From the NCBI RefSeq assembly GCF_050908995.1, contig NC_135118.1, forward strand, positions 20,593,501 through 20,657,500: a stretch of DNA of 64,000 nucleotides, read 5' to 3'. The DNA comes from Andrena cerasifolii. Taxonomy: Eukaryota > Arthropoda > Insecta > Hymenoptera > Andrenidae. The notes below the pieces were generated by a model that worked only from the letters and a program-made list of their open reading frames with translations, ran no database searches and was not told the origin of the DNA. Below are positions 12,123 to 23,891 of this stretch, piece by piece. Every line of letters begins with the position of its first letter. The stretch's first letter is position 1. Position numbers and translations under genes: made by a program.

Positions 12123-13358
12123 TTACTGGGCGTTGAATTATCTGAAGCTGCATATAATCGGGACCCTTTTCCGTCGACTAATGTCGGAAGTCGACATTTT
12201 ATGCCCAACCGGGTTAGGTTCAAGTAGACGGGAGCTGCAGTTTTAAATAATTTTTTTAATGTTGCAAATAAATTGCTTCTACGCTCTCCACGTAGACACT
12301 TGGAACGATCTTGAGCATACCAAACTACGACTGGCTATATAGGTGAACGGTTCGAAGCGAATACACGTGAAAATTTGATGCTTCGCGCGAGCCACGAATT
12401 GGGTTAGTTATTCGTTGATTCGTTGCACGGTGTGCCCCTCACGCATTTCATCGGGTAACCGAGCACGGCTACGTTTCCCGAAATATGAGCGTACATGTAA
12501 ATGTAATATTTATTACAATTCTCATATTACCTGGGCATAATAGTCGTGCTACACAGATACTTGAAGCTTTGTTATTATGCCAGGAAATGGTTAATGAGTC
12601 TGCCGAAATTTCGGAGAAACAGAATGTTCGCATATTTCTCTGAAACGTTCATTTTTAATAACAATACGAGGCATGTTGTATTATGCACGATGAATATTAT
12701 ATTCCGTGACGTGCACTTGAATTTTTGGTAATTCATTTCTTAATTCTATACTTTCCACCTCTACGTGCAGGAGTCGTAATGAAATTTAAAGGAGCGTGGA
12801 CCTTAACAAATTTGAAAGTGGTCGATCAACTTTCACAAGCCCGGATCAGTGTACTCGAAACCGACAATTCTGTTCAGTATATTCAAATTTAATAAATCAA
12901 CGATATCTCTAAACAACTGACAATGATACACAGACGAATCCAGCAGCTGGTACTTGTTCTTCGTCATAGAGCGTAAAGCGGGCTTACAGTTTTCTTCTGT
13001 CCATTTCGTAATCAACATAGAAAGTTCACGTAGAGAACTTCCAATAAAAAGGCAGTAAAAAGGTATCTCTCGAGTCATTTCGTTAGAAATTTAGCTCCGT
13101 GGTTCACTGTGTCCTACTAAATCCTACGTTTTCTTTTGCCTGCTTGTTTCATAAGCACGTTGAAATCTTTCTAGCTCTCTGTGACCGATTATTTCATCTG
13201 AATAGTTCTTAAATGTCGCTAGCTCGATTAATCAGCAGATTATCCTTGAGATGGAAGATTGCCCGATAATTATCGATTGTGCTAATTATATTCGCGAAAC
13301 TAGATCGCGACGATAGTTAATCGGATCCACGTGTATTATGACGGATATGGGACGGTGG
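12123..13358. other. unassigned DNA
   Basis: No gene recognised. An 81-codon open frame at 12833-13078 (minus) has no family motif or splice context, so it is not called. Confidence 0.4.
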
Positions 13359-13366
13359 AATAAAGG

Positions 13367-13690
13367 TAAAGTGACCAGACGTCCCGCATTTGAGCCCTTT
13401 GTCCCGCAAAGTGTCCCGCAAAGTGTCCCGGATTGGACACGTAACCTTTTACATTTTCGCATTGGCATAAAGTTACTGTTTCCTCTACGTTTTTTGTTGC
13501 GAAAAAAAATATATATATCTAATTTCGTTTCAATGTATCATCTTATAATCACAAGTATGTATTTTTAAATATATTGTAAATGCTTTAATGAACTACGGAA
13601 AAGATCTCCTCACGCATCTGTTAACCCTTTCTTTTTTATCTTGCTTGCTTGCTTGTCCCGCATTGGAACAGAAAATATCTGGTCACTTTA
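13367..13690. mobile_element. hAT-type MITE
   Basis: A 324-bp element with a perfect 8-bp target duplication AATAAAGG (13359-13366 and 13691-13698). Terminal inverted repeat TAAAGTGACCAGA. Inside, GTCCCGCAAAGT is repeated in tandem near the left end and GTCCCGCATT recurs near both ends. An 8-bp duplication with TA-starting termini indicates the hAT superfamily. Non-coding. Confidence 0.85.
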
Positions 13691-13740
13691 AATAAAGGTA
13701 TTGTCTTTGCTTGGCTGATCCTGTCGGAGAGGTACCGCGA

Positions 13741-14153
13741 GTGTGTGTGACATACAGCACATTTTGTGTCAACAACGTAGAACTTTGGAAGAAATCAGAT
13801 AGAGGGATGAATCTTTTTGAAGGATAAAGATGCAGACTAGGGGGGAAATATTCAAAGTGTTTTGACATTAAAAATCTATGTCAAAAGATCCTGAAGGGCG
13901 TGGAAAATTCTGCGGTCAGATTTGAATTTATCGCATCAAAATCTATAGGAAATGATGTGTAACAAATTAAGGAAAAACTTCAACCACACCGCAATTTTCT
14001 GTAATGTCTACTTTGACATAGATTTTCAAGGTCAAAACTAGTTTGTAATACTTTTTGAATATTTTCCCCTCCAGAAAGATTCATCCTTCTATCTTATTTC
14101 TATCAAAAGTTCTACGATTTTGAGACGAAAAGTGCAGTTTGTCCCACTGTGTG
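13741..14153. mobile_element. palindromic MITE-like element
   Basis: The arms are imperfect inverted copies: left contains GTAGAAC and AGAGGGATGAATC, right contains GATTCATCCTTCTATC and GTTCTACG, with further matching inward (TCTATGTCAAA). Outer limits and target duplication are unclear. Non-coding and degenerate. Confidence 0.55.
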
Positions 14154-14159
14154 GCGTTT

Positions 14160-17100
14160 CAGCTCGAGGAAAGGGCTCGATGTCTCTTTTTAAAAGTTCG
14201 TTGCGAAGAGGAAGAGGAGACGAATGGTCATCACCGAGTGGATCGAGACGGAGACGGGAGAGCGTCGTTTAGTAGATCTCGCAAGATCAAGGTCCTTTAT
14301 CTATACTTTTACTTTCTTATATACTCTTTATGTTACAAAATGCTCTTCCGCGTTCATCCACAGCCTTATTCACTTCCACGTGTACGACATTTTTGCATTT
14401 TTATCGTCTCAGTTAACGACGTCTCGCAATTCCAGAAACTGAGCTGTCCGTGTAATACCTAGAGTTTCTGTTAAACTCCACGAATGATTTATTATTATTC
14501 GAGTCTCGTTGCTTTTGCTAGTTTGAATTTGTGGGTGTCCTTGAGCAGATATACATGTGTCATTTGCTGAACAATACGGGTACATCACTTAATTATGATA
14601 ATAGTGATGAGTTCTTCAGAATCTAATAAGAAATTAGTCTGTCGCGAAACGTTACTCTTGGAGAGTTTTAAATAAAATCAAATATATTAGGTAGACTCAA
14701 CCCAGAATTAAAAGTCCACGATTTCCGTGTTTAAAATGGATTATAAAGTGGTAAAGAATTCACTCAGTTTTTTCAGATTATAATGCAGGTTAATTAGAAA
14801 TACACAATCAGTTACGCAATCGGCTACAAATAATTATGTAACCATAATACGGCGATCGTCTTGCACAGAGATCATAACAAGATGAATGTGACAAGATTAG
14901 AGAATGAAAATATCTCACGAAAAAGAGCTTAGCACAGAGATTATGACAAATTGTGGCAGCCAAATTAATTTGATTTTCAGCTTTCCCCATCTGGCCCATT
15001 TAACAGTTTCAATTGTTCTGCCACCTTGTTTCTTTATTTCCAACGTCTCTTTTCACTAAAAAATCAGAGAGAGAGAGAGAGAGAGCTATTCAATTTGCAC
15101 TGATTAACTCCCCTTTTAATTTCTCCATACCCGACCAGTTTCTTCAACCAGAGTCTATCGTATCGGCTCGCAATAGAGATAAGTGAGTGCGACATTTCGT
15201 GCCACTGTACGTTGCATGTATCTGTACCAACTTACTTTGTCGTCAAGTGCATAACCTGGTCAGTAGTAGTCGTTAATTGAGTTAGTAAACCGGCATGTGG
15301 AAAATTTCAAATGATTGCCTCTAAAAACTGTTGACGCAGTATAATTGAACATAGAACACTGAAGTTCCCTTTTTGCGCTAGTCGCGGCAAAAATGTTGCA
15401 TTTCCGAAGAATTCATAAATGTACCACGTCGTTAGCACAATCTTCCAGTTACGCAATCCTACTTACGCCGCGTATTGCTATAATAGCAACTCTACTGCCG
15501 TAGAAACACCGTCGAATCCCGAAATCTGTTTCTTCTTCAACGCACTCTTGCATGTCTTTTAAAAGCCTCCCTTGAACGAGATAATTTACTATGCCCCCTA
15601 AATCAAGCAGTACTTTGTCTTATATCTCTAATCATAAAAAACATTCGAGAGCATAAAGTGAAGGTACAATTTCAAAGCTACCTTCTACGCGCAAAATAAT
15701 AGGTCGAAGTGAAACTTTTGTTTACTCTAAATTTCAAATTGTCGCGATGTCTGCGCTGTAACTCAGGAAAAATTCCTATTAGGAATTTTCTTTCTGTGCA
15801 AAGGTGTTTGCAGGCAATAAACAATATGGTGCGCGAGATATGAAGTATTAATTGTAGATATTGGGGTGGAATCAATTAGACAATAAAAACAATTGAAGCA
15901 CGGGGTGAAATAAGTCTGTCTCGATTGGCGTTGAATTCAGCTGTGTAGTGTTTACCCATGTTGCGTTATATGCTCTGTATACTTTGTCAGTTTGAAAAGA
16001 AAGCATGGGAACAATGGGCTGCAAACACACTTCACTTCCCGTCACGTCGAATTCAAACGTATAGAAAGCACTGCTATTTCATTTTGTCACATTGCACAGC
16101 GCGACCAAGTACTCGAATGAATTAAATCACCGATCCAGTGAACGCATTTCAGACGTTCCTCCACGCGTACACGCACTCTCATTGCTCACGCAATTTTCTT
16201 GCACGCTATCATGCAGCAAGAATTACAATTTAACAACCCAACAACCTAGCTAAATACCAAAGGATCTACAGTGCTCTGCAATAAACAAAATATCACACAA
16301 ACTGGCTAAACCTCCAAGGTGCAAATAATCGTGACCATAAAATAATCCAGAAATTAATTTACCAACGTGCAAACAGGCTAGAGTCAGTAAAAATCACTGA
16401 AAGCACTGTCTCAGAAATGAGACAACTTTTAACAAGATTCCTCCTGTACCGAATCTTCCAACGAGCTTCCTTTCTGTCACTTTGGATTCGTTTCCAACGC
16501 TAATAATTTTTTCCCTGCACGATCTCAGTAATTTCGAAGATGAAACTGAATAGAAAGTTCCTTGCTCGATCGGCCAGTCCTCTTGTACCCAGTGTTTCAG
16601 TACTTCGACGACCGAAAGCACTCTAAAGACGCAGCTGTCACGCGCACGAATCTTTGCGACGAAACCGACGAACAGCGTTTACTCGAGTCGGCGTCGATCT
16701 CATCCTCGAAGACGCGAGGAAGGAAACTGAACACTGTTCCATAGACACGCGGAACTCGCCGCTGATTTTATCCGTGTCCCACTCCGTCCACTTTTACAAA
16801 GTGCGACGACACGGTCCAACGGCGCTAATTACTTTTTCGTGTTTCCCCCGCTGATCGGGCCCTTCTTTCATTTGTTCGCACCACCGATTTGCGCGCCGCT
16901 CGATCGATGGAAGTCAAATTGGAACGGGAACAGACGTTTTCATTGGCCACGGAAACGCTTCGATCGGGAGGCTATATATCGGTTTCGCGGGGATCTCCGT
17001 CCCCGCCAACCCGGGCGTAACTATTTTCGATGCGCACTGTGTCGAGATGGCTTGCGGTTGCGGTCGAACTCTGCGCGCCTTTTTCCTTCGTTTTGTCGAG

Positions 17101-18422
17101 ATTTTAATTGCGAGTAATCCAAGAACCGGTCGATCACGCGAAAATCGCGGGAATTTCCTCCCTTCCAGATAACGAAATATTTCATTCTTGCGTGATTCAC
17201 AGTTATTTACTCCGCGGGTAGAGGATGCCATGTAAATGTTTGCGGTTCTTGATTAATTCTGGAAGGCTGCGAAGTCTTCAAGCGCCAGGAATTCTAATGA
17301 GTTGCTTGATATATTTGACATTTAATGATGGGAAATTAGGAGGTATCTGAAAGTTTCTGATCCTCGGGTATGAATATTTCGGTAAAATAATGTTAATGAC
17401 ATTTCAGTGAGGTAAAAACGATGATTCGTAAATTTCTCTTAAAATAAGCAATAATGCTTATTTTAATATAAATTCGGAAATTCGAATTCCGGCTGTTTCG
17501 GGGTAATTTGATTTCACTGCAGTGCTCAGTAATGTTTTAACTATGCTTTAATTTTTAGATATTACATAAGTAGGTAATATCACATTGATGTTAAATATTT
17601 CCTACAAATTCGTGCGCCTGTGCGGACTAATGGGAGAAATTGTTGAACGAGGGAGGACGTTCGTCGATATTATTTATTAAAAATATTCATGTCTCGTTAA
17701 ATGAAAACATCCATTCAAACAAAAGTTATTAAATGCCGAACGTTTGCGGAAAATACGACCGGCGAATATGGGGATCGTTGCAACGTATTTTCACGTCTCG
17801 ATTGGTTTTTCAAATATTTCACCTTCATCCTATAAAATTCATACGAATATAACGCTACGCTTTACTTTCTGACTCGCCCAGATGAAGGCTAAACCGGATG
17901 ATACCGAATCTAGAATTCATCGCGACTGAATCATTGGATGTAGTCTAAATGTACCTTTAAATTAACCGCGCGTTTCGAGTCTCGTCAGACTCAATTCTCG
18001 TTGAAAGTAAACTGAAAAAGTGGCCGGGACTCAGAGGGGTCAGTAACTCGGAGACCTTGAGCAACCGATTCCTGCCTCTCCAACGACAATGGAAACTTGT
18101 TTCGTGAGTTGCACGTTACTCGAGCTGCGGGTGTAGTGTCCCAAATTTCAGGCGATCGCGCCCCAAACCTACAGGTCAAGTTCAAATGCACGAACCAGGT
18201 TGGCTACCTTCAACCAATATAGCATCGACTCCCGACGGCAAGACACGCCTGAGAAGTGCATCGATGCACCTGCTCGTTAAGATGGACAAGTATAGGACGG
18301 CGAAATCCCGGCAGATCTCGACGTTGTCCGTACAAGAAAAGCAAAATTTTCGACGCCAGAGGGGAACCAACCGAACCGGAATGCAGCTCACCTGACGCGT
18401 GCCTCCTCATTGGGTGACCTTG
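14160..18422. other. unassigned DNA
   Basis: About 4 kb with no recognised gene. A (GA)n microsatellite lies at 15066-15085. A GC-richer block at about 16550-17230 has overlapping short frames on both strands and looks like conserved non-coding DNA rather than exons. Confidence 0.4.
15066..15085. repeat. (GA)n microsatellite
   Basis: About ten uninterrupted AG dinucleotides. Confidence 0.9.
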
Positions 18423-18426
18423 TTAA

Positions 18427-19132
18427 GGGGGTATTCTACTGAAAAAATCGATTTTTTTTGATTTTCTAATAGTTTAGGGTTTCGAATATATGTCCATAAA
18501 ATATTATGGTTAAATTCGTAGAACTCCCAGAGTTATAGGGGCTTAAGTTAGCTATGACTGCCAGCAGAGAAGAGAGAGCTGCCGAACATGATTTTTTTTA
18601 AGCTGAGGAAGGTTTCCTCTACGGTCCTGGTATAGCAGATTAGGGATAAGTTACAGAAATTAGTCGTTATCTACCGTAAATTCAGTCGCATAGGTCGTAA
18701 CTGCATGAAAAACTTTGAACGCATTTTTCTCGAAACAATTTTTTAAATCGGGCGCACATTTTTCTCAAAAACTACTGGACCGATTGAACTAAAATTTTAC
18801 ACACATTCAAAGTGAATCTGTACCTATAGCTCGAACTAGAATTATATCAATAGTTTTAATACAACCTCCCCCACACCTTGTTTTAGCTCAAGAAAAGTCG
18901 AAAAAATCAAATATAAATTTTTAAACAGCTGCGATTTCGGTAACAATATCCGGACTTGGTCACATCTAGTTCGGGCGATAACTACACTCATATAGTTTAA
19001 AAAAATCTTTGGTACTTTCGTTTCAGATGACTAGGACTACAATGATTTAAATTATTCTTAAAACTTCACGTAATAAGAAAACGCAAAGAAAAAAAAATCG
19101 TGTTTTCAAAACTTTCAGGGTGGCGTAACCCC
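18427..19132. mobile_element. TTAA-flanked element, GGGG ends
   Basis: A 706-bp element between TTAA at 18423-18426 and 19133-19136. Left end GGGGGTATTCTACTG, right end (inverted) GGGGTTACGCCACCC; both lead into an A/T run containing CGATTTTTT. Non-coding. It shares terminus type and target with the elements at 9569, 28482, 38228, 40219, 53621 and 59829. Confidence 0.7.
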
Positions 19133-19136
19133 TTAA

Positions 19137-20048
19137 GTGTACCCTCTAGTTTGTTTGATGAAACGCGCCTGGCAATTTGAGCCTCGCGTTCTCTCGCAGT
19201 GGATCCTTCTAACTGAAACCATTCCAATTAGAAAGACATATCCAAGGCCAAGTATGGAAAGTTCTTGTTAAAGAGGAGAATAATTACGAAGATTCTAATC
19301 TATGACGTCTTTGCATCCAGCTGTACAATGGATTAAGAAAACTGAAAGTGCAAATCTTGCCTCGCTAGCTATTATCTATCGAATCATTAATCTCTATTAC
19401 AATCACCTTATAACACAAAGATACTGATCGCCGAAGACAATGAAACTGTAGTTCTCTGCACCAACAGCGAGCTCCCATCGATAGACAAAGGATGACACCG
19501 AGAGCTGTCTACCCAATTTATAAACGTCCCTTTTACTCCGTATCTGCTCCGTCTCAACTACGATAACCCCGACTCCGTGTCTGGGCGACTAAGAAATTTC
19601 GCGACACACAGGCTGCCGGGCGTAGAAATCTGCGTGATCCGCGTCTCCTTCCGCCCTCGGTCCCTTCCTGCCGCTGTTTCGCCACTAATCGAGGTAGACC
19701 GCGCCGTGTAACGTTATACAGGCCGGGATCGAGGGTAAAGGGTAGCATGCGAGGGTGGTTAGAGGCAGCGGGATAGCGTACGGTGCACGCGGGCCGCCAG
19801 CCTCGGTCCCTAAAGTATATCTGCATTTGCATTCGGTAATTAAACCCCGTCCGTTCTCCGAACGACCGTTCTTATAGGCGTTCGTTCGTCGAAGAAGAGC
19901 AATTGGTCCCGAGAATCCTAAATAGCCGCATCCCGTAACAGGGCGCGCGACCGAGTTATAATGAAACAGAAACAAGGAAGTCACGAAACGGCCACTGGCC
20001 GGCGGGTGATTAATCGCTCCGATCGAGCCAACGTTCCGCGAGCTTCAT
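19137..20048. other. flank of the Harbinger insertion, GC-rich
   Basis: No gene recognised. The block 19550-20000 is GC-rich with overlapping short frames on both strands. It may be conserved non-coding DNA into which the Harbinger element inserted. Confidence 0.4.
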
Positions 20049-20051
20049 TAA

Positions 20052-20490
20052 AGCCGCGTATTCACCTGCGCATTCGCCCCGAATGTGCATTCGGCGCGCA
20101 CCGATTTTTTGCTCGTGCGGCGCGCGGTCGGTGCTCAGCGTGCATTCGGCGCGCGGTAGGTGCTCGGCGTGCATTCGGCGTGCATTCGGCGCGCATTCGG
20201 CGTGCATTCGGCGCGCGCCCGGCGCGCATTCGGCGTGCGTTCGGCGCGCGACCGGCGCGCGTCCCGCGCGCATTCGGCGCACGTTCGGCCCACGTTCGGG
20301 AATCGTGCAGTGTTCTTTCACAACAGTCTCTATAAGCATCGATCCGAAGAACGAGGAGAAAAGTCATGGACGAAAATATTGCAGTTGCTAGTGCTAGTTT
20401 CATTGTATTGTATACATTGCTAAAAAAAGAAAAGGATAAAAAGAAGAAACGTTGGTGGACGAAGAAACTTTATACCAGCAGATGCAACGA
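20052..20490 (+). repeat. left long terminal inverted repeat of the Harbinger element
   Basis: Matches the inverse of about 24010-24443. From the outer end it has a unique 80-bp head, a CG-rich array of GCATTCGGCGC-type units (about 20086-20300), a short leader, the transposase start codon at 20366 and its first ~40 codons. The start codon is 314 nt from the outer end, the same offset as the mirror ATG at the right end. Confidence 0.85.
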
Positions 20491-22588
20491 AAAATTTCTA
20501 CGTGATTTAAATGCTGAAGTGGGAAGCAACCAATTTCGAAACTTTACGAGGATGTCATCGGAAGATTTTTTTATTATATTAAATTATATTCGAGATAAGA
20601 TTGCAAGACAAGATACTGCCTACAGAAAAGCCATTACGCCGGAAGAAAGATTGGCCATTACATTAAGATTTCTTGCAACCGGAGATTCGTATAGTAGTAT
20701 GCAATATCTATTTAGAATCTCAAAACAGGTTATTTCAAAAATCGTACCAGAGGTGTGTGAAGCAATAATTGAGAGTTTGATTCATTATGTGAAGGTAAGT
20801 CATTTATTTATCAATATACATATTAAAGTATTTATTTAAAAAAATATTATTTTGTACATATGCGAAAGAATATAATTAGGTATGTGTTTTAATATAAATT
20901 TTAATTATCGGTGTCAGAGAAGTGGGAGAAATATGAGTTTAGTGTACAATCAGAACTATTGGAAAATGGAGATGGATGTGATGATTCGGAAGGTGGAATA
21001 GACTGTGGATAGGTGTCGTAGGTGTTGGAATTGTCACTGATTGAATGTGATGAATTATGTGAATCGTGTCTATTAGAAACAGGAGTAAGTTCGGTGTAGA
21101 TGGTAGTAGTAGGCGGTGTAGGTGGGGAAACAGGATTTGTAGACTGTGGAATGAATGTGGACGAAGAAGCAGGTGGAATGAATGTGGACGAAGAAGCAGG
21201 TGGAATGAATGTGGATGAAGAAGCTTGTGGATAGAATGTGGATGAAGAAGCTTGTGGAATGAATGTGGACGAAGAAGCAGGTGGAATGAATGTGGATGAA
21301 GAAGTTTGTGAATAGAATGTGGATGAAGAAGCTTGTGGAATGAATGTGGACGAAGGAGCATGTGAAGTATTATTGAGCTGTTGCGAAGGATTGGGTGAAG
21401 GCGGAATTAAGGAGGACATTTCTATTTCATAGAGTATATTGCTGATTTTATGTTGGGCTACCACTCGCTGCTGGTTGTTAAATTTTTGTAATTTGGCCGC
21501 AACATATCTCCCGAATGCTGGGCACTCGTCACTCTCCGAATTACGGGCATCAATGGCAGTTTTTAAATATTTAAAAGCTTCATCGATTCGGGGGTCTTCT
21601 TTCCGCTTGCACGACTTTTTCGGTGATTTAATTTGTTTTGCCCGTTGTGATGTTTCTTCGGGCGCGACGTCGTCCACAGGGTTAATAAGGATGTCAGCAT
21701 CGACTGCTTCATCCACATCGGCAGTCTAAATACAATGAAACAAAAAAATTAAATTAATATTGAAATTTTCAGATGCCATCGACTGCAGAAGAATGGAAGA
21801 AAATATCAGATGAATTTGAGGAAATGTGGAATTTTCCGCATTGCGTTGGCGCTATTGACGGAAAACACGTACTAATACAAGCGCCAATAAAAAGTGGAAG
21901 TGACTTTTACAATTATAAGTCTCAATTTAGCATCGTATTATTAGCGTTAGTGGATGCTAACTACAATTTCTTATTCGTTGACGTGGGCTGCCAAGGCAGA
22001 ATATCGGATGGAGGAGTATTTAAAAATTGTCATTTATACAAACAGATCGAGGAGCAAAAGCTCAATCTTCCAGCGTCATCTGCTATAGATGGACTAACTG
22101 CCGAGATGCCTTTCTTTTTTTTAGGAGATTCTGCATTTGCTTTAGGTCCTAATATGATGAAGCCATACCCTGGGATTAGTCCAAAAGGATCTATTAAACG
22201 GATATTCAATTATCGACTTAGCAGAGCCCGTAGAGTAGTCGAAAATGCCTTTGGGGTTCTATCGAGCGTATTTCGGGTATTGCGAAAACCGTTGCTGTTG
22301 CAACCCGAAAAGGCTCAAGTTGTTGTCATGGCTACGATTTGCCTTCATAACTTTCTACGAAACAGTAGAACTTCAAGGAATTATTACACTCCCTCAACTT
22401 GTTTTGATGTGGAAGAAAATGGAGAAATCCGGCCTGGAGACTGGAGACAAGAAAACGAACAAGTTTCCCTTTTGCCTTTCAGGTCGGTTGCACGTAGAAG
22501 TAAAGTAACCGCCGAGAAAATGCGCGACGATTTGGCAAAATATTTTTCTACGTCAGGAGCTGTTCATTGGCAAGATAAATATGCTTAA
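20366..22588 (+). CDS. PIF/Harbinger transposase (HARBI1-like nuclease)
   Basis: Two exons, 20366-20794 and 21773-22588, joined in phase 0 across a 978-bp intron (GTAAGT donor, TTTTCAG acceptor), giving 414 aa. It should cut and rejoin DNA at the element ends in the nucleus. Residues 20-34 are very basic. Residues 60-143 match the HARBI1 N-terminal helical region, including RFLATGDSY at 101-109 and LFRISK at 115-120. Exon 2 holds the DDE_4-type core: GAIDGKH with D172, LGDSAF with D262 and RVVENAFG with E300, followed by a conserved CLHNF. All three catalytic acids are present and there is no stop or frameshift. The intron contains the last exon of the antisense MADF gene. Length and motif order are normal for the family. 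Confidence 0.93.
20831..20836 (-). terminator. candidate poly(A) signal of the MADF gene
   Basis: AATAAA on the minus strand, about 65 nt after the MADF stop codon and still inside the transposase intron (20795-21772), so a transcript ending here would not reach transposase exon 1. Confidence 0.5.
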
Positions 22589-23803
22589 TGTAATACAAAA
22601 TGCAATGCTTAATGTGCCAACTTAATATGTAAGAAAGTAATAGCATGTTGCAATAAAAAATTTAACATCCTAATTTGAGTAATTCATTTTTAAGTAAAAT
22701 TCTCTTCCAGTACATTCTTATGGGCACACTTCGATATTTGGTTGCATGTGATATATCAGAAAGTAATTAGAGAAACAACTTACGCTTATAGTGTTTCTGG
22801 GTTCCGTATTGTCGTCCAAAAACTGCATCGCCTTGAACGCGAACCATTTTGAATGGTAAATTTCGTCGCTTCCTGAAATAATATACATTGGAATAGTATC
22901 TTGTTCTTTTCTCTTTCGTGTAGGGGAAGAGTAGGGGAATTACGAACACTTAAGGGAAAAGTTAAATTGAAACAAAAGGCCTGACAGATGGAAAGTCTTT
23001 AATCTTTAACCTCTTTCACGGTTATCTCAATATCTTTCAACGAATATGTACGTATACTCTTCCTAACATAATTCCGGGATACTGGACACGTGAAAAACTT
23101 AGTAAATGTTAAGATAAAAGGATAAATGCCATCGTCTGTAATAGTCCCATATACGCTGTTCGTAATTACCCAAAATGAACAGAAGCTAAGAAGTTTCAAA
23201 TAAAACAAATACGAGCACGTATATGTACAAAGTAATCCCTTGATTTTATTTAGAATTAAGTAACGGAACTACGAAAAAATTATGCTTTGTTGGGTAGTAT
23301 AGGTTCAATGCACTATAGACTCAAAATACTCGAGCGTAAAATTGTAAGAAAAGCTACCAAAACATTTCACGACCATTATCTTTGCAGTTGCGCGCAGCCT
23401 TGCGTCGTAACACTTTCCGTAATACCAAACATAGCTAATTACATCACGTAACAATATCGCGAGAGGACAGGACAAGCGATTTCAGCGAATATCGCGGTGT
23501 TTAGGTTTATCCCGCGTTCGAAATTCCCCCACTCTCCCTTAGAAGTGTTTAATATTATTTACCTCGTCCAGTTGTGGTGCTCTTCTTAATTTTCCCCTTT
23601 TCCCGTCTGTACGAGCTTTTTAGGCTCTCCACTTTCCTCTTGCACTCTTCCGCCTCCGTTCCGATCTCCTGGGCAATTGTACACCACGCGTCGTCCTTTT
23701 TTATAGTATCGAAATAACGCGGGTGTCTGGGATTCCATAAGGATTCGTGTTTTTCGAATACCTCAAGGAGCTTGAGACAAATTTGTGGCGTCCACTCCAT
23801 CAT
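20901..23803 (-). CDS. Harbinger-associated MADF/Myb-SANT-like protein
   Basis: Three exons on the minus strand: 23803-23563, 22872-22784 and 21725-20901, all GT-AG and in phase (1155 nt, 384 aa). PIF/Harbinger elements encode such a DNA-binding partner that helps the transposase enter the nucleus and bind the ends. Exons 1-2 encode the MADF domain: EWTPQICLKLLEVF at 3-16, a central WCTIAQEIG and the downstream KWFAFKAMQFL. Exon 3 starts with an acidic linker, then a conserved helical region containing CPAFGRYVAAKL, a nine-residue repeat array (SSSTFIPPA type) and a Ser/Thr/Pro-rich tail. I chose the first of two ATGs directly before EWTP because MADF proteins start there. The frame stays open upstream to 24049, so a longer N terminus is possible. 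Exon 3 lies in the transposase intron. Confidence 0.85.
21144..21362 (-). repeat. 27-bp coding minisatellite in MADF exon 3
   Basis: About eight tandem 27-bp units, each encoding nine residues of the type SSSTFIPPA, SSSTFIPQA or SSSTFYPQA. Unit length is a multiple of three, so gain or loss keeps the frame. It encodes a low-complexity linker before the C-terminal tail. Confidence 0.9.
22652..22657 (+). terminator. candidate poly(A) signal of the transposase gene
   Basis: AATAAA about 64 nt after the transposase stop codon. It lies inside MADF intron 2 (21726-22783), so the transposase mRNA would end before MADF exon 2. Confidence 0.5.
22923..23539. mobile_element. TA-flanked phrase-repeat element, type D, nested in Harbinger
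   Basis: A 617-bp element with TA on each side and inverted ends GGGGAAGAGTAGGGG and CCCCCACTCTCCCT. The phrase GGGGAATTACGAAC near the left end recurs internally and inverted at the right end. It fills most of MADF intron 1 (22873-23562, 690 bp); without it the intron would be about 71 bp. It inserted after the Harbinger element formed and left both reading frames intact. Confidence 0.75.
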
Positions 23804-23891
23804 GGTGTCGTTCGGACCCGAATGCACGCTTTGGTGGACCGCCAGCAAGCGGATCGCGGCGCGAATGGCCCGGCGAACGCTCGGTTCGCAT

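Noticed and set aside
16394..16621. 75-codon minus-strand frame considered as a possible GluRI exon
   Set aside because: No match to any glutamate receptor segment I know and no convincing paired splice sites.
20086..20300. Tandem array considered as a CRISPR-like or satellite locus
   Set aside because: No spacer structure; it is an internal part of a transposon terminal repeat and is mirrored at the other end.
19961..20423. Arg/Ala-rich frames on both strands (RRAFGARSAR-type)
   Set aside because: Translations of the CG-rich tandem array in the Harbinger terminal repeat; the same pattern appears in several frames and at the right end.
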